From assembly GCF_006542765.1 (NCBI RefSeq), contig NZ_SKCD01000022.1:124001-188000 (forward strand): 64,000 bases of DNA, read 5' to 3'. The position numbers and the translations under genes are program-made. The notes below the pieces were generated by a model. The model ran no database searches. It was not told where the DNA came from and saw only the letters and a program-made list of their open reading frames with translations. Below, piece after piece: positions 51,471 to 60,464 of this stretch (position 1 is its first letter; each line of letters begins with the position of its first letter). This DNA comes from Paenibacillus luteus (GTDB lineage Bacteria > Bacillota > Bacilli > Paenibacillales > Paenibacillaceae).

Positions 51471-53684
51471 TCAGCTATTGAAGAGTGCTGTAATTTCCGA
51501 TCCGCTCAGAGAACGATTGTAGATGCGGAAATCGTCTATTCCGCCATTCAGGTAAGCGTCACCGGCATATTGCGAGCGCCCTAGATAGTTTAGCGTCGTA
51601 TTGCCGAGACTCGAAGGCTTGAGCGTCATATTCGTATTCGTCGCAACGGACACACCGTCCACGTACATCGTTCCCGTCGTCCCGTTCAATGTAACCGCAA
51701 CATGCTTCCAAACGCCGGTCGGAAACGCTGTAGTCGTCGATAATCTTTGCTCCCCGCCGCTGCCGCTCGTCGTTATCGCGAACCGGAGCCCTGCCCCGCC
51801 AGGTCTCGGCGTCAAGAACATATACGATGTCGTCCCAGTACCAAAGTCGAATATTCGAGTCCAGTTCGATGTATTGTCCACTTTGACCCACGTGGCTACC
51901 GTGAAATCGTTCAGTCCACTGACGATCCCACTAGGCAAGCTGCCGTATCCAGTCGTTCCATTAAAGAGAGCAGCATTGGCCGCATGACCAGCGGCCCATG
52001 TTACGCCGCCACTTAGTGTCGCGTTCAAGCCGTTGCCGGAAGCGTCGGCCGCTGTTGTGCCGCTCGTCTCATTGAATAGGTAGTGCGCAACAAGGTCAGT
52101 CGGCGGCTGGGTACCGTTCAAGCTGATTGTAAACGTCTTTATGACCGGCGTGCTAAGCTCATCGTAATCCCGTAATTGCACGGTGAACGTATAGCTATTC
52201 TGTGGTGCGCTACTCGAGATCGTACCGCTGACCGTTCCCTTGAAGCGATCCAGCGTCAATCCCGGCGGAAGCGATCCGCTTGTTACATTCCAATCATAGA
52301 ACGGCACGCCGCCTTTCGCCGCGAGCTTCTGCGAATAAGCCGCGCCCTTCGTGCCCCCTGGCAGCGATGTCGTAACGATGGACGGCGCAAGGAAGGGAGT
52401 CAGGCTTTTCTTCAGCTTCCAACCCGCGTTTTCCGCGATCAGCAAGGACAGCTTCGTCATCATCCATCTCTTCGGATGGAACATGTGGCTGCGCCCGCCG
52501 CTTTGCCCGCTCAGCCGATCCCAATTCTGAGAATTGGCTTCCGGAATGTGGTAGCTGGTATCGAGCGGCACCGCGTTGCCTTGATAAGCGATAACTTCGG
52601 AATCGTTGGTTCCGCCGCTTGCGACATACGCTGCCATACCAGGCCAGTCGCTGTGGAAAGCGACTGCATGCCCAAATTCATGAGCGATCAAGCCGAGCAA
52701 ATCGGTCTGGCAGTTGGAAGTGCAAGAAGCTCCAGGCATCTGCGTCAAGTAATATTCTTCATCGTTCAGCGAAGTAAACGGCGTAAATCCAGTATAGAAA
52801 TCCAATATCGTTGCGAGTGAACGCGGAATGGGTCCCGGTACTTGAACGCCTGCTCGTTTGTGGTAATTGCCATTAATAGCGGGGAAACCGGTCGAGTACG
52901 GATCGTTGATTCCGCGCAGGAAAATCCACATCCCGTTATACGCGGCATTGTTCGTTACTGAAATGGAGTTTTGCCAATTGTCTCCAGGAAGCCACATCTG
53001 CTCAGCGCCGGAAGCTACTGTATCATAAGGCGCTTCGTCGAAGAAATAGAACCAGTCCTTGATTGCCTGCTCCGTAGCTGCTTTCACGCCGGCATCGCCG
53101 AATATGTTCGTGATTGTATCAAAGCGGTAATCGAATTTAAGCGGCATCGTCGGTTCGGCATTATCATCCTGATCGAGTACCCGAATAGCAATAGATTGAG
53201 TGCTGGTCGCATTATTTCCTTGAACCACCTGCAAAGTCAGCGTATGATTCTCGATCTCTCCGTTTCCGCCGACACGGTCAGGGTGGATAGCCAAGTTAAA
53301 TTCCTGAGTTGCTGCGGCATTAGCGAACGTCAACGTTTTGGCTGCACCTGTCGCTGACATTGTACTCGGCCTGTTCATCATCAGGCGCGAGGTGCCTTGG
53401 GTCGTCAAATTAATCGTAACAGGGAATACTGCGCTTGTCGGCGGCTTGACTGTCAGCTTGATGTACGGGTTGGCCAGGTAGCCCTGCCAATCTACAAGCT
53501 CAATGCCGTTATCATTCACCGTCCGGCCGAAAATATCGACAACCTCGGCGTAGTTCGCTGCGGCATGAACGGGTCTCGGCGGACCCGTGAAGAGCATCAT
53601 AACTAGAAGCGCGCCAACCAATATGGCAGACACGCCTGCGGTGAACGTAACGCTCCGGTCGCCTTGTTTTGCACGTTGTTCCAT
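51471..53684 (-). CDS. Secreted zinc metalloprotease-like protein with Ig-like and LamG domains
   Basis: About 737 residues. A signal peptide/helix (SAILVGALLVMMLFTG) is followed by VHAAANY as likely cleavage region. An N-terminal beta region (~45-175) precedes a zincin domain with HEFGHAVAFHSDW (His335, Glu336, His339). The third ligand is not at the normal metzincin position (HExxHxxGxxH): Ser occupies it and His344 is one residue early, so the subclass is unclear. A putative Ig-like domain (LPGGTKGAAYSQKLAAKGG... to FTISLNG) and a C-terminal LamG/jelly-roll domain (LVAHYLFNETSGTTAADASGNGLNAT... to IDDFRIYNRSLSGSEI) follow. GGAGG lies 8 nt before the ATG at 53684. As last gene of the operon it may release hydroxyproline-rich peptides outside the cell. 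Confidence 0.8.
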   Translation of the reverse strand: MEQRAKQGDRSVTFTAGVSAILVGALLVMMLFTGPPRPVHAAANYAEVVDIFGRTVNDNGIELVDWQGYLANPYIKLTVKPPTSAVFPVTINLTTQGTSRLMMNRPSTMSATGAAKTLTFANAAATQEFNLAIHPDRVGGNGEIENHTLTLQVVQGNNATSTQSIAIRVLDQDDNAEPTMPLKFDYRFDTITNIFGDAGVKAATEQAIKDWFYFFDEAPYDTVASGAEQMWLPGDNWQNSISVTNNAAYNGMWIFLRGINDPYSTGFPAINGNYHKRAGVQVPGPIPRSLATILDFYTGFTPFTSLNDEEYYLTQMPGASCTSNCQTDLLGLIAHEFGHAVAFHSDWPGMAAYVASGGTNDSEVIAYQGNAVPLDTSYHIPEANSQNWDRLSGQSGGRSHMFHPKRWMMTKLSLLIAENAGWKLKKSLTPFLAPSIVTTSLPGGTKGAAYSQKLAAKGGVPFYDWNVTSGSLPPGLTLDRFKGTVSGTISSSAPQNSYTFTVQLRDYDELSTPVIKTFTISLNGTQPPTDLVAHYLFNETSGTTAADASGNGLNATLSGGVTWAAGHAANAALFNGTTGYGSLPSGIVSGLNDFTVATWVKVDNTSNWTRIFDFGTGTTSYMFLTPRPGGAGLRFAITTSGSGGEQRLSTTTAFPTGVWKHVAVTLNGTTGTMYVDGVSVATNTNMTLKPSSLGNTTLNYLGRSQYAGDAYLNGGIDDFRIYNRSLSGSEITALFNS

Positions 53685-53781
53685 TCCTTGAGCCTCCTCT
53701 TCCGTTTTGAAATTCGAAGCACACATCCCTTCGCCTTCCCGCAATTACATGGGCATCTCCCCCTTCATAAGTCGGGTCTGC

Positions 53782-55092
53782 TCACATCGTCATGGCTCGG
53801 AAAGTCGACGGCAAAATACGTTCCTCTTCCCGATATTTGGCTACGGTGCGTCTGGAGATAGTCAATCCTTCCTCGTGAAGCAAGGCAGCAAGACGAGCAT
53901 CCGTGAACGGTCGCTGCTTGTTCTCGCCTGCGACTAGCCCTCGGATGCGAATCTTCACTGCACGCGAGGATACGTCTTCTCCGTTGTCACTTCCGAGACC
54001 AGTGGAGAAAAATACATTCATCGGCAGCACACCGAAAGGTGTGTCTACGTATTTTCCTCTCACGGCCCTACTGACGGTCGAGACATGGAAGCCCGTCTCG
54101 GCGGCAATCTGCTCCAGCTTAAGAGGTCGTATCCCTCCCTCCCCTTCATCCAGAAAACGCTGCTGCTGCCCGGCAATAGCGGCGGCCACTACGGTTAATG
54201 CGCTCTTCCGGAAGCCCAGCATCCCATCCAGTCTGGCTGCTTCTTTTTGCTTAGCCGCGACCCAATCACACCACTTGCCAGTGCCCGCTCCCGCATCAAG
54301 TGCGGACGCATGAACGCTTACATGAAATGGAGCCGCTTCGCGTACCGTGAACCCTGTACCGCCCTCGCTTCTTCGTAACTTTATCTCCGCTATCGCGTAC
54401 AAAACGTCCGAGTTTCCGAATTGAAGTCCCGGACGGGGATTTAGACCTCGCAAATACCGAACGCCGTGTTCGATTTCATGCTCACAGATGCCGAGCGACT
54501 TGCCAATGACCTTCCAACGCCCTTTAGCAACATCGCCAAGATGTTGCTTAATCAGCTCCTTGACAAACCTTGGCGCGCAGTTGTCGCGGGACGCCTGCAG
54601 CAGCAAACATTCCTTCAGCGATGTGGCGGCGATCCCTGCTGGCTCCAGCGTATGAAGCAGCCTAAGTCCGGCTTCGACTACACCTATTTCATGCCCTGTG
54701 CATGCCGCCGCCTCCTCGAGCCCAATGTCCAAATATCCGGATTCGTCCAAATTCCCAGCCAAAAAGGCGGCAACCCGCTTCTCCGCTCTCGATACATCAG
54801 TTAGTCTAATCTGAGCGAGTAAAGCTTGCTCCAGCGTCTCCCTATCCGCGCGTAATGTCGTCAGATCTACACCATCAGTCCAATAGCGGACACCCTGCCG
54901 GTGCATGCCTCCATAGGAGAGCGATTCCGCCACCTCCAGCTGAATCAACGGATTATCCTGCTCGACCTCCCGCAAATATGAAAATAAATCGGCTGTCGTC
55001 ATCTGCAGCAGCATGAGCGATTGCTGCAGCTCTGGCGCAAGCTTGCAGCGCATTTGCGGTAACAAAATCATATTCATAGTTGAGCTCGCCAT
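53782..55092 (-). CDS. rpoN: RNA polymerase sigma-54 factor
   Basis: A 436-residue sigma-54 (SigL/RpoN). Region I is Q/L-rich (LAPELQQSLMLLQMTTADLFSYLREVEQDNPLIQLE), the core-binding domain follows, the HTH region includes LKLEQIAAETGFHVSTVSRAV, and the RpoN box is RRTVAKYREEE. All parts are present, so it should be functional. ATG at 55092 has AAAGGAG 14 nt upstream; another ATG five codons in is possible. It is unusual to find rpoN inside a catabolic operon, downstream of the aldehyde dehydrogenase and ahead of the protease, together with two -24/-12 promoters and a matching activator nearby. Confidence 0.95.
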   Translation of the reverse strand: MASSTMNMILLPQMRCKLAPELQQSLMLLQMTTADLFSYLREVEQDNPLIQLEVAESLSYGGMHRQGVRYWTDGVDLTTLRADRETLEQALLAQIRLTDVSRAEKRVAAFLAGNLDESGYLDIGLEEAAACTGHEIGVVEAGLRLLHTLEPAGIAATSLKECLLLQASRDNCAPRFVKELIKQHLGDVAKGRWKVIGKSLGICEHEIEHGVRYLRGLNPRPGLQFGNSDVLYAIAEIKLRRSEGGTGFTVREAAPFHVSVHASALDAGAGTGKWCDWVAAKQKEAARLDGMLGFRKSALTVVAAAIAGQQQRFLDEGEGGIRPLKLEQIAAETGFHVSTVSRAVRGKYVDTPFGVLPMNVFFSTGLGSDNGEDVSSRAVKIRIRGLVAGENKQRPFTDARLAALLHEEGLTISRRTVAKYREEERILPSTFRAMTM

Positions 55093-55155
55093 CGTTTTTG
55101 CTCACGCTCCTTTCCCCGTAATCGTTATCCATGGCGTTCCTCCATTCATCCCGTA

Positions 55156-56592
55156 TTAACGGTATTGAATCGCGCATGTTTTCAGATGGGTATAGAAGTC
55201 GAGAGCGGATTGGCCTTGCTCTCTGCTATGGGAACTTGAATCTTTCATCCCGCCGAAAGGTGCCTGATATTCAACGCCTCCCGTCTCCTGATTGACGCGC
55301 ACCATGCCCGCTTCCGCTTCGTCTAGAAACCGGAACGCGTTGTTCAGGTCTCTTGTAAATACGGAGGCGCTAAGACCGAAGACGGTCCGATTGACAAGCC
55401 CGATCGCTTCGTCAATGTTAGCTGCAGGGAGCATCACGGCCAAGGGGCCGAACACTTCCTCTTGAACGAGTCGATGATCAGCCCCTACTCCCTCCACAAG
55501 CAGCGGGGAGATATAATACCCTTCACCCTCTCCATCGGCACTAGAGCCGACAGCGACGGTCCGAGCCTCCGCAAGCGCGGTCACCACGTACTCGTTCACC
55601 GTCTTGAATTGCTCCAACGAGGCGACTGGACCGAGATACGCCCCTTCGTGTTTCGCATTCGCCATACGCAGCTTGGCTATCGCTTCGGTAGTTTTGGACG
55701 CAAACTCATCGTAAACGGCCCCTTCGACGATAACCCGGCTCGTCGCCGTACATTTTTGACCCGCCGAACGAAAAGCTCCGCTTACGACAGCCGCAACAGC
55801 GGCATCAAGATCTGCATCGCGTAGAACGACAGCAGCATTCTTGCCGCCCATTTCCGTCTGATACTTCAAATTACGTGCAGCGCTGGCCGCGGCAACCCGC
55901 AAGCCCGTTGCGGAGGAGCCGGTAAAGCTAATCGCGTCAATCTTCGCTTCCTCCAGCAGCGCCTCCCCAACGACACTTCCTTTGCCAATAATCAAGTTAA
56001 GGGTACCCGCAGGCAAGCTAGCTTCAGCGAATATTTCCGCTAGTTTAACCGCGGTTAGACAGCCATTCTCTGCGGGCTTCCACACGACCGTATTGCCGCA
56101 TATTAATGCGGGAGCGATCTTCCAAATCGGAATGGCTACCGGGAAGTTCCAAGGCGTTATGACTGCAGCCACTCCGAGCGGGACGCGGACCGAATATTGC
56201 TTCACGTTCACGAACGCAGAAGGGATCATCTGGCCGTTCGCGCGGACACCTTCCGCTGCGTAATAGCGAAGCAATTGGACGCCACGCGCCACTTCCCCGC
56301 GCATCTCGGCAATCGGCTTGCCCATTTCACTGCTGGCCAGATTCGCAAGCTCCGCTCCATGAGCCTCAAGCAAGCCGGCCATACGATAGAGGCATTCCCC
56401 TCTTGCTGCTCCCGTCATGGCCGCCCACTTCGGCTGCGCGCTCCGCGCCGCATCGACCGCCTCCAACAATTCCCCCTTGCCCGATAAGTGAACGTACCCC
56501 ACCGTTTCTGCTAAATCAGAAGGATTGCGGATTTCGAGCGTGCCCGCTTTCGGCTTGTTCCACTCTCCGCCGATCCAGTTCCTTGATTCCAT
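55156..56592 (-). CDS. Aldehyde dehydrogenase, probable alpha-ketoglutarate semialdehyde dehydrogenase
   Basis: A 478-residue NAD(P)-dependent ALDH. The oxyanion Asn is in VITPWNFPVAIP, the cofactor loop is ISFTGSSATG, the general base Glu is in TEMGGKNA, and the nucleophile Cys is in GQKCTATSR. In the hydroxyproline pathway the last step oxidises 2,5-dioxopentanoate to 2-oxoglutarate. The start at 56592 follows GGGAGGAAGCGGC; the frame is open another 60 codons upstream but that overlaps the deaminase gene. It directly follows the DHDPS-like deaminase gene by 26 nt, which supports this substrate. Confidence 0.9.
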   Translation of the reverse strand: MESRNWIGGEWNKPKAGTLEIRNPSDLAETVGYVHLSGKGELLEAVDAARSAQPKWAAMTGAARGECLYRMAGLLEAHGAELANLASSEMGKPIAEMRGEVARGVQLLRYYAAEGVRANGQMIPSAFVNVKQYSVRVPLGVAAVITPWNFPVAIPIWKIAPALICGNTVVWKPAENGCLTAVKLAEIFAEASLPAGTLNLIIGKGSVVGEALLEEAKIDAISFTGSSATGLRVAAASAARNLKYQTEMGGKNAAVVLRDADLDAAVAAVVSGAFRSAGQKCTATSRVIVEGAVYDEFASKTTEAIAKLRMANAKHEGAYLGPVASLEQFKTVNEYVVTALAEARTVAVGSSADGEGEGYYISPLLVEGVGADHRLVQEEVFGPLAVMLPAANIDEAIGLVNRTVFGLSASVFTRDLNNAFRFLDEAEAGMVRVNQETGGVEYQAPFGGMKDSSSHSREQGQSALDFYTHLKTCAIQYR

Positions 56593-56618
56593 GCCGCTTC
56601 CTCCCTTCTGAATTTCAC

Positions 56619-57491
56619 TTATTCGCTCGTCGCGTACGCATATGCCTCCCGGATGTCGTTCTGCTCCGCCTCCGTTAGCGGCAGCCGCGGCGGACGAGTC
56701 AAGCCCATCGGCCGACCTGCCAATTCCATGCTGTATTTGATTGCCTGCACGAGCCGCGGGTTCGCATCCCAATGGAATAACGGAAGCAACTTGCGGTAGA
56801 TCGCAATCGCCTCATCTAACCGGCCCTGCTGAGCAAGCTTAAACATGCGGACGCTCTCTGATGGCATTACATTCGTAAGTCCGGCGATCCAACCTGTTGC
56901 ACCTAAGAGTCCACCCTCCATAGCCAAATCATCCACGCCGATCATGATCTTCAGATCGGTCAGCCTTTGAATATCATGTACTCTTCGGATATCACCTGAA
57001 AACTCCTTGACAGCAACGACGTTCTCGATCGCGGACAGCTTCTGCAGAAAAGCGGGTTTCATGTCTGTCGGATAATCATGCGGATTGTTGTAGACGACGA
57101 TAGGCAGCCCCACCGCGGATAGCGATTCGTAATGATGGATCACTTCGGCTTCAGATGGCCGATAGCTGATCGGCGGCAGCGCCATAATACCCGCTGCACC
57201 CGCTTGCTTGGCATGTTCCGCCCATTGAACGGCCATTCCCGTAGCAGCAGCGGCCGTTCCAACGATGACTGGCACCCGCCCTGCCGCCGCGGCAATTGCA
57301 GTCTCGACTACCGTCCTTCGCTCTTCCGCCGACAAAGTGGCATACTCCCCGACCGAGCCGGTCGGAACAATGCCGTCTACGCCTTCACGGATCAACCAAT
57401 CGACATGCTCTCCAAGATGTGAAACGTCCACATTCAGCTTGTCATCAAAAGGGGTAACGATTGCAACATAAACGCCAGAAAATAAACTCAT
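56619..57491 (-). CDS. Dihydrodipicolinate synthase family: probable pyrroline-4-hydroxy-2-carboxylate deaminase
   Basis: A 290-residue class I aldolase-fold enzyme. The Schiff-base Lys lies in VVAVKEFSGD, the proton-relay Tyr in IVVYNNPHDYP, and GTG-type substrate motif in IVPTGSVGEYATLSAEER. In hydroxyproline catabolism this family deaminates and dehydrates pyrroline-4-hydroxy-2-carboxylate to alpha-ketoglutarate semialdehyde. True DapA or an N-acetylneuraminate-lyase-like activity are alternatives, but the adjacent epimerase, dehydrogenase subunits and ALDH favour this role. GAGGAGGAAGCAAAT precedes the ATG at 57491. Confidence 0.88.
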   Translation of the reverse strand: MSLFSGVYVAIVTPFDDKLNVDVSHLGEHVDWLIREGVDGIVPTGSVGEYATLSAEERRTVVETAIAAAAGRVPVIVGTAAAATGMAVQWAEHAKQAGAAGIMALPPISYRPSEAEVIHHYESLSAVGLPIVVYNNPHDYPTDMKPAFLQKLSAIENVVAVKEFSGDIRRVHDIQRLTDLKIMIGVDDLAMEGGLLGATGWIAGLTNVMPSESVRMFKLAQQGRLDEAIAIYRKLLPLFHWDANPRLVQAIKYSMELAGRPMGLTRPPRLPLTEAEQNDIREAYAYATSE

Positions 57492-57531
57492 ATTTGCTTC
57501 CTCCTCGATTTGACGGCGCGAGCCATCCAAT

Positions 57532-58602
57532 TTAGAGCGCAATCAGCGCTTTGGGGCTTGTTGTTAGCACTTCCACACCATGCGGGGTTACGAGCACGTC
57601 ATCCTCGATGCGAACGCCCTGCACATTCGGAATGTATATGCCCGGCTCAACGGTCAGCACGTTGCCCGGTTCTAGAATGGAATCGCTTTGCCGCGATAGG
57701 CGAAGCTGCTCGTGAATTTCCAAGCCGATGCCATGCCCGAGACCATGTCCGAAATATTCGCCGTAGCCCCGCGCGGCAATGACATCACGGCCGAGCGCGT
57801 CTCCCTGTTTGCCGTCCATGCCGGGGCGTAAGCCGCGAATCGCCATTTCGTTGGCGGCAAGCACCGCTTCATATATTTCGCGTTGCCCCTCATCCGGCTT
57901 GCCCACGAATACCGTTCTCGTCACATCCGACATGTAGCCGTTCACGATTGCTCCGAAATCGAGCGTCACGAATTCGTTGTTACCGATTTCCTTAGCGCTC
58001 GCTACGCCGTGCGGCAACGCCGATCGGTACCCCGAGGCGACGATGAATCCTGGCCACCCGCATTCCGCGCCGAGCAGTCGAATACGGTATTCAAGCTCCG
58101 CTGCAATTCTTCTCTCGGTTATGCCCGGACGGATGAGCGGCAATAGTTGAAAAAAAGCCTCATCCGCAATGCGGGCTGCTTCCCTTAGCGACGCGATTTC
58201 GATTTCGTCCTTAACGTTGCGAAGCTTTTCCACGATCCCTTCGGTCGGCACGCACACCATGCCGGTTAAGTTCTCTTGCAGCAGCCCGGCTTGTGCAATG
58301 CTCAACCGATTTTCCTCAACGGCCAGCTCTCGAACGCCAAGCTTGCGGACATGCTCCGCGATTGACGCAAAAGGCTGATCCCCATGCCGTTCCACTTTGA
58401 AGGATACCGACTGTTCCCCGGCTTGCGAAAGGTAGCGGAAATCAGTTAGCAAAAGAGCGTGCTCGCCAGTTACGACCGCATATCCGGACGTGCCGGTAAA
58501 GCCAGAAATGTATTGACGATTAGGTCCATGCGAAATAAGGATCGCTTCCAGACTTCTCTCTTTCAGCACCGATCGCAGCCGTGACAGCCTTGCATTTATC
58601 AT
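57532..58602 (-). CDS. Xaa-Pro aminopeptidase/dipeptidase (M24B family), second copy
   Basis: A 356-residue peptidase. The ligands are Asp in FVTLDFGAI, Asp in [10 protein letters not shown], His in [14 protein letters not shown], Glu in [10 protein letters not shown] and Glu in VRIEDDVLV. The N-terminal creatinase domain includes [35 protein letters not shown] precedes the ATG at 58602. It sits between the ABC permease and the deaminase genes, so imported peptides would be cut directly. It shares the pita-bread domain with the copy at 48303 but differs in the N-terminal half, suggesting different peptide specificity. Confidence 0.92.
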   Translation of the reverse strand: MINARLSRLRSVLKERSLEAILISHGPNRQYISGFTGTSGYAVVTGEHALLLTDFRYLSQAGEQSVSFKVERHGDQPFASIAEHVRKLGVRELAVEENRLSIAQAGLLQENLTGMVCVPTEGIVEKLRNVKDEIEIASLREAARIADEAFFQLLPLIRPGITERRIAAELEYRIRLLGAECGWPGFIVASGYRSALPHGVASAKEIGNNEFVTLDFGAIVNGYMSDVTRTVFVGKPDEGQREIYEAVLAANEMAIRGLRPGMDGKQGDALGRDVIAARGYGEYFGHGLGHGIGLEIHEQLRLSRQSDSILEPGNVLTVEPGIYIPNVQGVRIEDDVLVTPHGVEVLTTSPKALIAL

Positions 58603-58615
58603 CCGAAGTCCTCCC

Positions 58616-59461
58616 TTAGCCTTTAATGCCCGTAAGCGTAATGCCTTCGATAAAATAGCGCTGCGCAAGGAAGAAGAGCAGAATGATAGGTGCAACCATC
58701 GTAGCTGACGCGGCCATCAGATAACCCCACTGCGCATTGTAAAGCCCTTTGAAGGATGCCAGACCAAGCGCCATCGTAAAGTTAGACTCCGAGCTGAGAT
58801 ACAAGGTAGGCTCCAAAAACTGATTCCAAACGTCATTGAACGAAAAGACAGTTATAACGAGCAATGCAGGCTTTGAGAGCGGAATGATGACCCGCCATAG
58901 CACAGTCAACGGACCTGCTCCGTCTATATAGGCCGCCTCGTCGAGCTCGCGTGGAATGGACATGTAAAATTGACGCATCAGAAATATCGCGAATACGCCT
59001 TGACCCGTATAGACACCTGCACCGAACCAGGAGGGAAGCGCAAGTGGAACGAACGAATCCAGTGCTCCCACTTCCCGCCATAGGACGAACATCGGGATCA
59101 GCGTTGCTGCTCCGGGCAGCATGCCGGTTGCCATCAGCACGCCGAACACAATATTTCGGCCCGGCCATCTCAGCCTTGCGAACGTGTAGGCAGAGATGAT
59201 CGTCGTCACAAGCACGCCGCTGACCGTAATGAATTCAAGCGTCATCGTGTTTAGGAAAAAACGACTGAACGGTACAGCTGTAAGCGCCTCCGGATAATTG
59301 CTCCAACGAAACGGACTCGGAACCCACTCCGGCGGGAAAATAAAAATTTGCGCATTATCCATCAAAGAGCTTCTGACCAGCCATATAAGTGGCAAAATCA
59401 TCAGCAGACTAAGAAAAATGAGTGTAATATAAGTGAAAATACGGGGATTCGTTCTACTCAC
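58616..59461 (-). CDS. ABC transporter permease, MalG/CUT1 type
   Basis: About 281 residues with six helices. The EAA loop is ELDEAAYIDGAGPLTVLWRVIIPLSKP and the C-terminus ends AQRYFIEGITLTGIKG. Start GTG at 59461, preceded by GGGGGAGG with 6-nt spacing; the GTG overlaps the stop of the preceding permease by 1 nt (TAGTG), so translation is coupled. It is followed after 13 nt by the Xaa-Pro peptidase. It is the second membrane subunit of an importer whose location implies uptake of (glyco)peptides or glycosylated hydroxyproline rather than plain sugar; this is inference. Confidence 0.92.
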   Translation of the reverse strand: MSRTNPRIFTYITLIFLSLLMILPLIWLVRSSLMDNAQIFIFPPEWVPSPFRWSNYPEALTAVPFSRFFLNTMTLEFITVSGVLVTTIISAYTFARLRWPGRNIVFGVLMATGMLPGAATLIPMFVLWREVGALDSFVPLALPSWFGAGVYTGQGVFAIFLMRQFYMSIPRELDEAAYIDGAGPLTVLWRVIIPLSKPALLVITVFSFNDVWNQFLEPTLYLSSESNFTMALGLASFKGLYNAQWGYLMAASATMVAPIILLFFLAQRYFIEGITLTGIKG

Positions 59462-60363
59462 TACTTTCCTCCCCCTTCGTAATACACCCATTTGCGCGAG
59501 GTTCTGAACGTGATGAGCGTCAGGACGACGATAATGATGAACAAAATCCAAGACAACGCTGATGCATAGCCGATTTTCGTTTCCGTGAAAGCAACACGGT
59601 ACAGATAAACAACATAGAGCAAGGTGGCATTATTTGGTCCGCCCTGCGTCATGACGTACACACTGTCAAAGCTTTGGAAAGCTCCAATCTGCATCATAAC
59701 CATATTGAAGAAAATCGTCGGTGTCATCGAGGGCAATGTGACATGGTAAAATTTACGCCAAGCGCCTCCCCCGTCCACTTCGACCGCCTCGTACAGATGC
59801 GAGGGAACTGATTGCAGTCCAGCCAAAAAAATAATCATATAATTGCCGACTCCCCACACGCTCATAAGCGCTATTGATGGAATCGCTGTTTCCTCTGCAT
59901 AAATCCACTGGCTGCCGGGCAAGCCCACAAATTCAAGCATCGAGTTGAGCATGCCGAAATCGGGGTTAAACAACCACAGCCACAGCATCGTGCTGGCAAT
60001 TCGGGGGACGATGGACGGCAAGAAAAAGATTGTGCGAAAAATAGATAAGCCTTTTACCTTGCGGTTAAGGAGCATCGCCAGCCCGAATGCCGCGATAATG
60101 GCCACCGGAACCGTGGCGAGCACATAATAAATCGTCACGAACAGCGACTTCGTAAATACCGGATCCTTCGTTAATATCGTTTCGTAGTTGTTCAAGCCAA
60201 CAAATGAAGATTGACCGCCGATTTGCCAATCGGTCAAGCTGAAGGCAAAGGACGCAATGATCGGTCCGATGGCGAAGAGTATCAATCCGAGCGTGACCGG
60301 AAGCGCGAGCAGCATGCCCCAGCGGCGTTCCATCTTAAGCAGTCCAGATTTGTTACGACTCAT
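59461..60363 (-). CDS. ABC transporter permease, MalF/CUT1 type
   Basis: About 300 residues with six helices, starting LALPVTLGLILFAIGPIIASFAFSLTDWQIGG. The EAA loop is YEAVEVDGGGAWRKFYHVTLP. The start at 60363 follows GGAGGGATCCACT; the frame is open upstream but without a site. It lies 101 nt after the binding-protein gene and overlaps the next permease. It has no ATPase in the operon, as is usual for CUT1 systems sharing an MsmX-type ATPase. Confidence 0.92.
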   Translation of the reverse strand: MSRNKSGLLKMERRWGMLLALPVTLGLILFAIGPIIASFAFSLTDWQIGGQSSFVGLNNYETILTKDPVFTKSLFVTIYYVLATVPVAIIAAFGLAMLLNRKVKGLSIFRTIFFLPSIVPRIASTMLWLWLFNPDFGMLNSMLEFVGLPGSQWIYAEETAIPSIALMSVWGVGNYMIIFLAGLQSVPSHLYEAVEVDGGGAWRKFYHVTLPSMTPTIFFNMVMMQIGAFQSFDSVYVMTQGGPNNATLLYVVYLYRVAFTETKIGYASALSWILFIIIVVLTLITFRTSRKWVYYEGGGK

Positions 60364-60464
60364 AGTGGATCCCTCCTTCCCGAATAAGTGAACGGTATGG
60401 TAATTAGGGGTCGGAAGGCGGTGGCAGCCACCACTTTCCGACCTGTACACTAATCGCTTGCCGT

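Noticed and set aside
53684..53790. Search for a sigma-54 promoter ahead of the protease gene
   Set aside because: No GG-N10-GC element with TGGC/TTGC flanks is visible, so the gene is best taken as part of the upstream operon.
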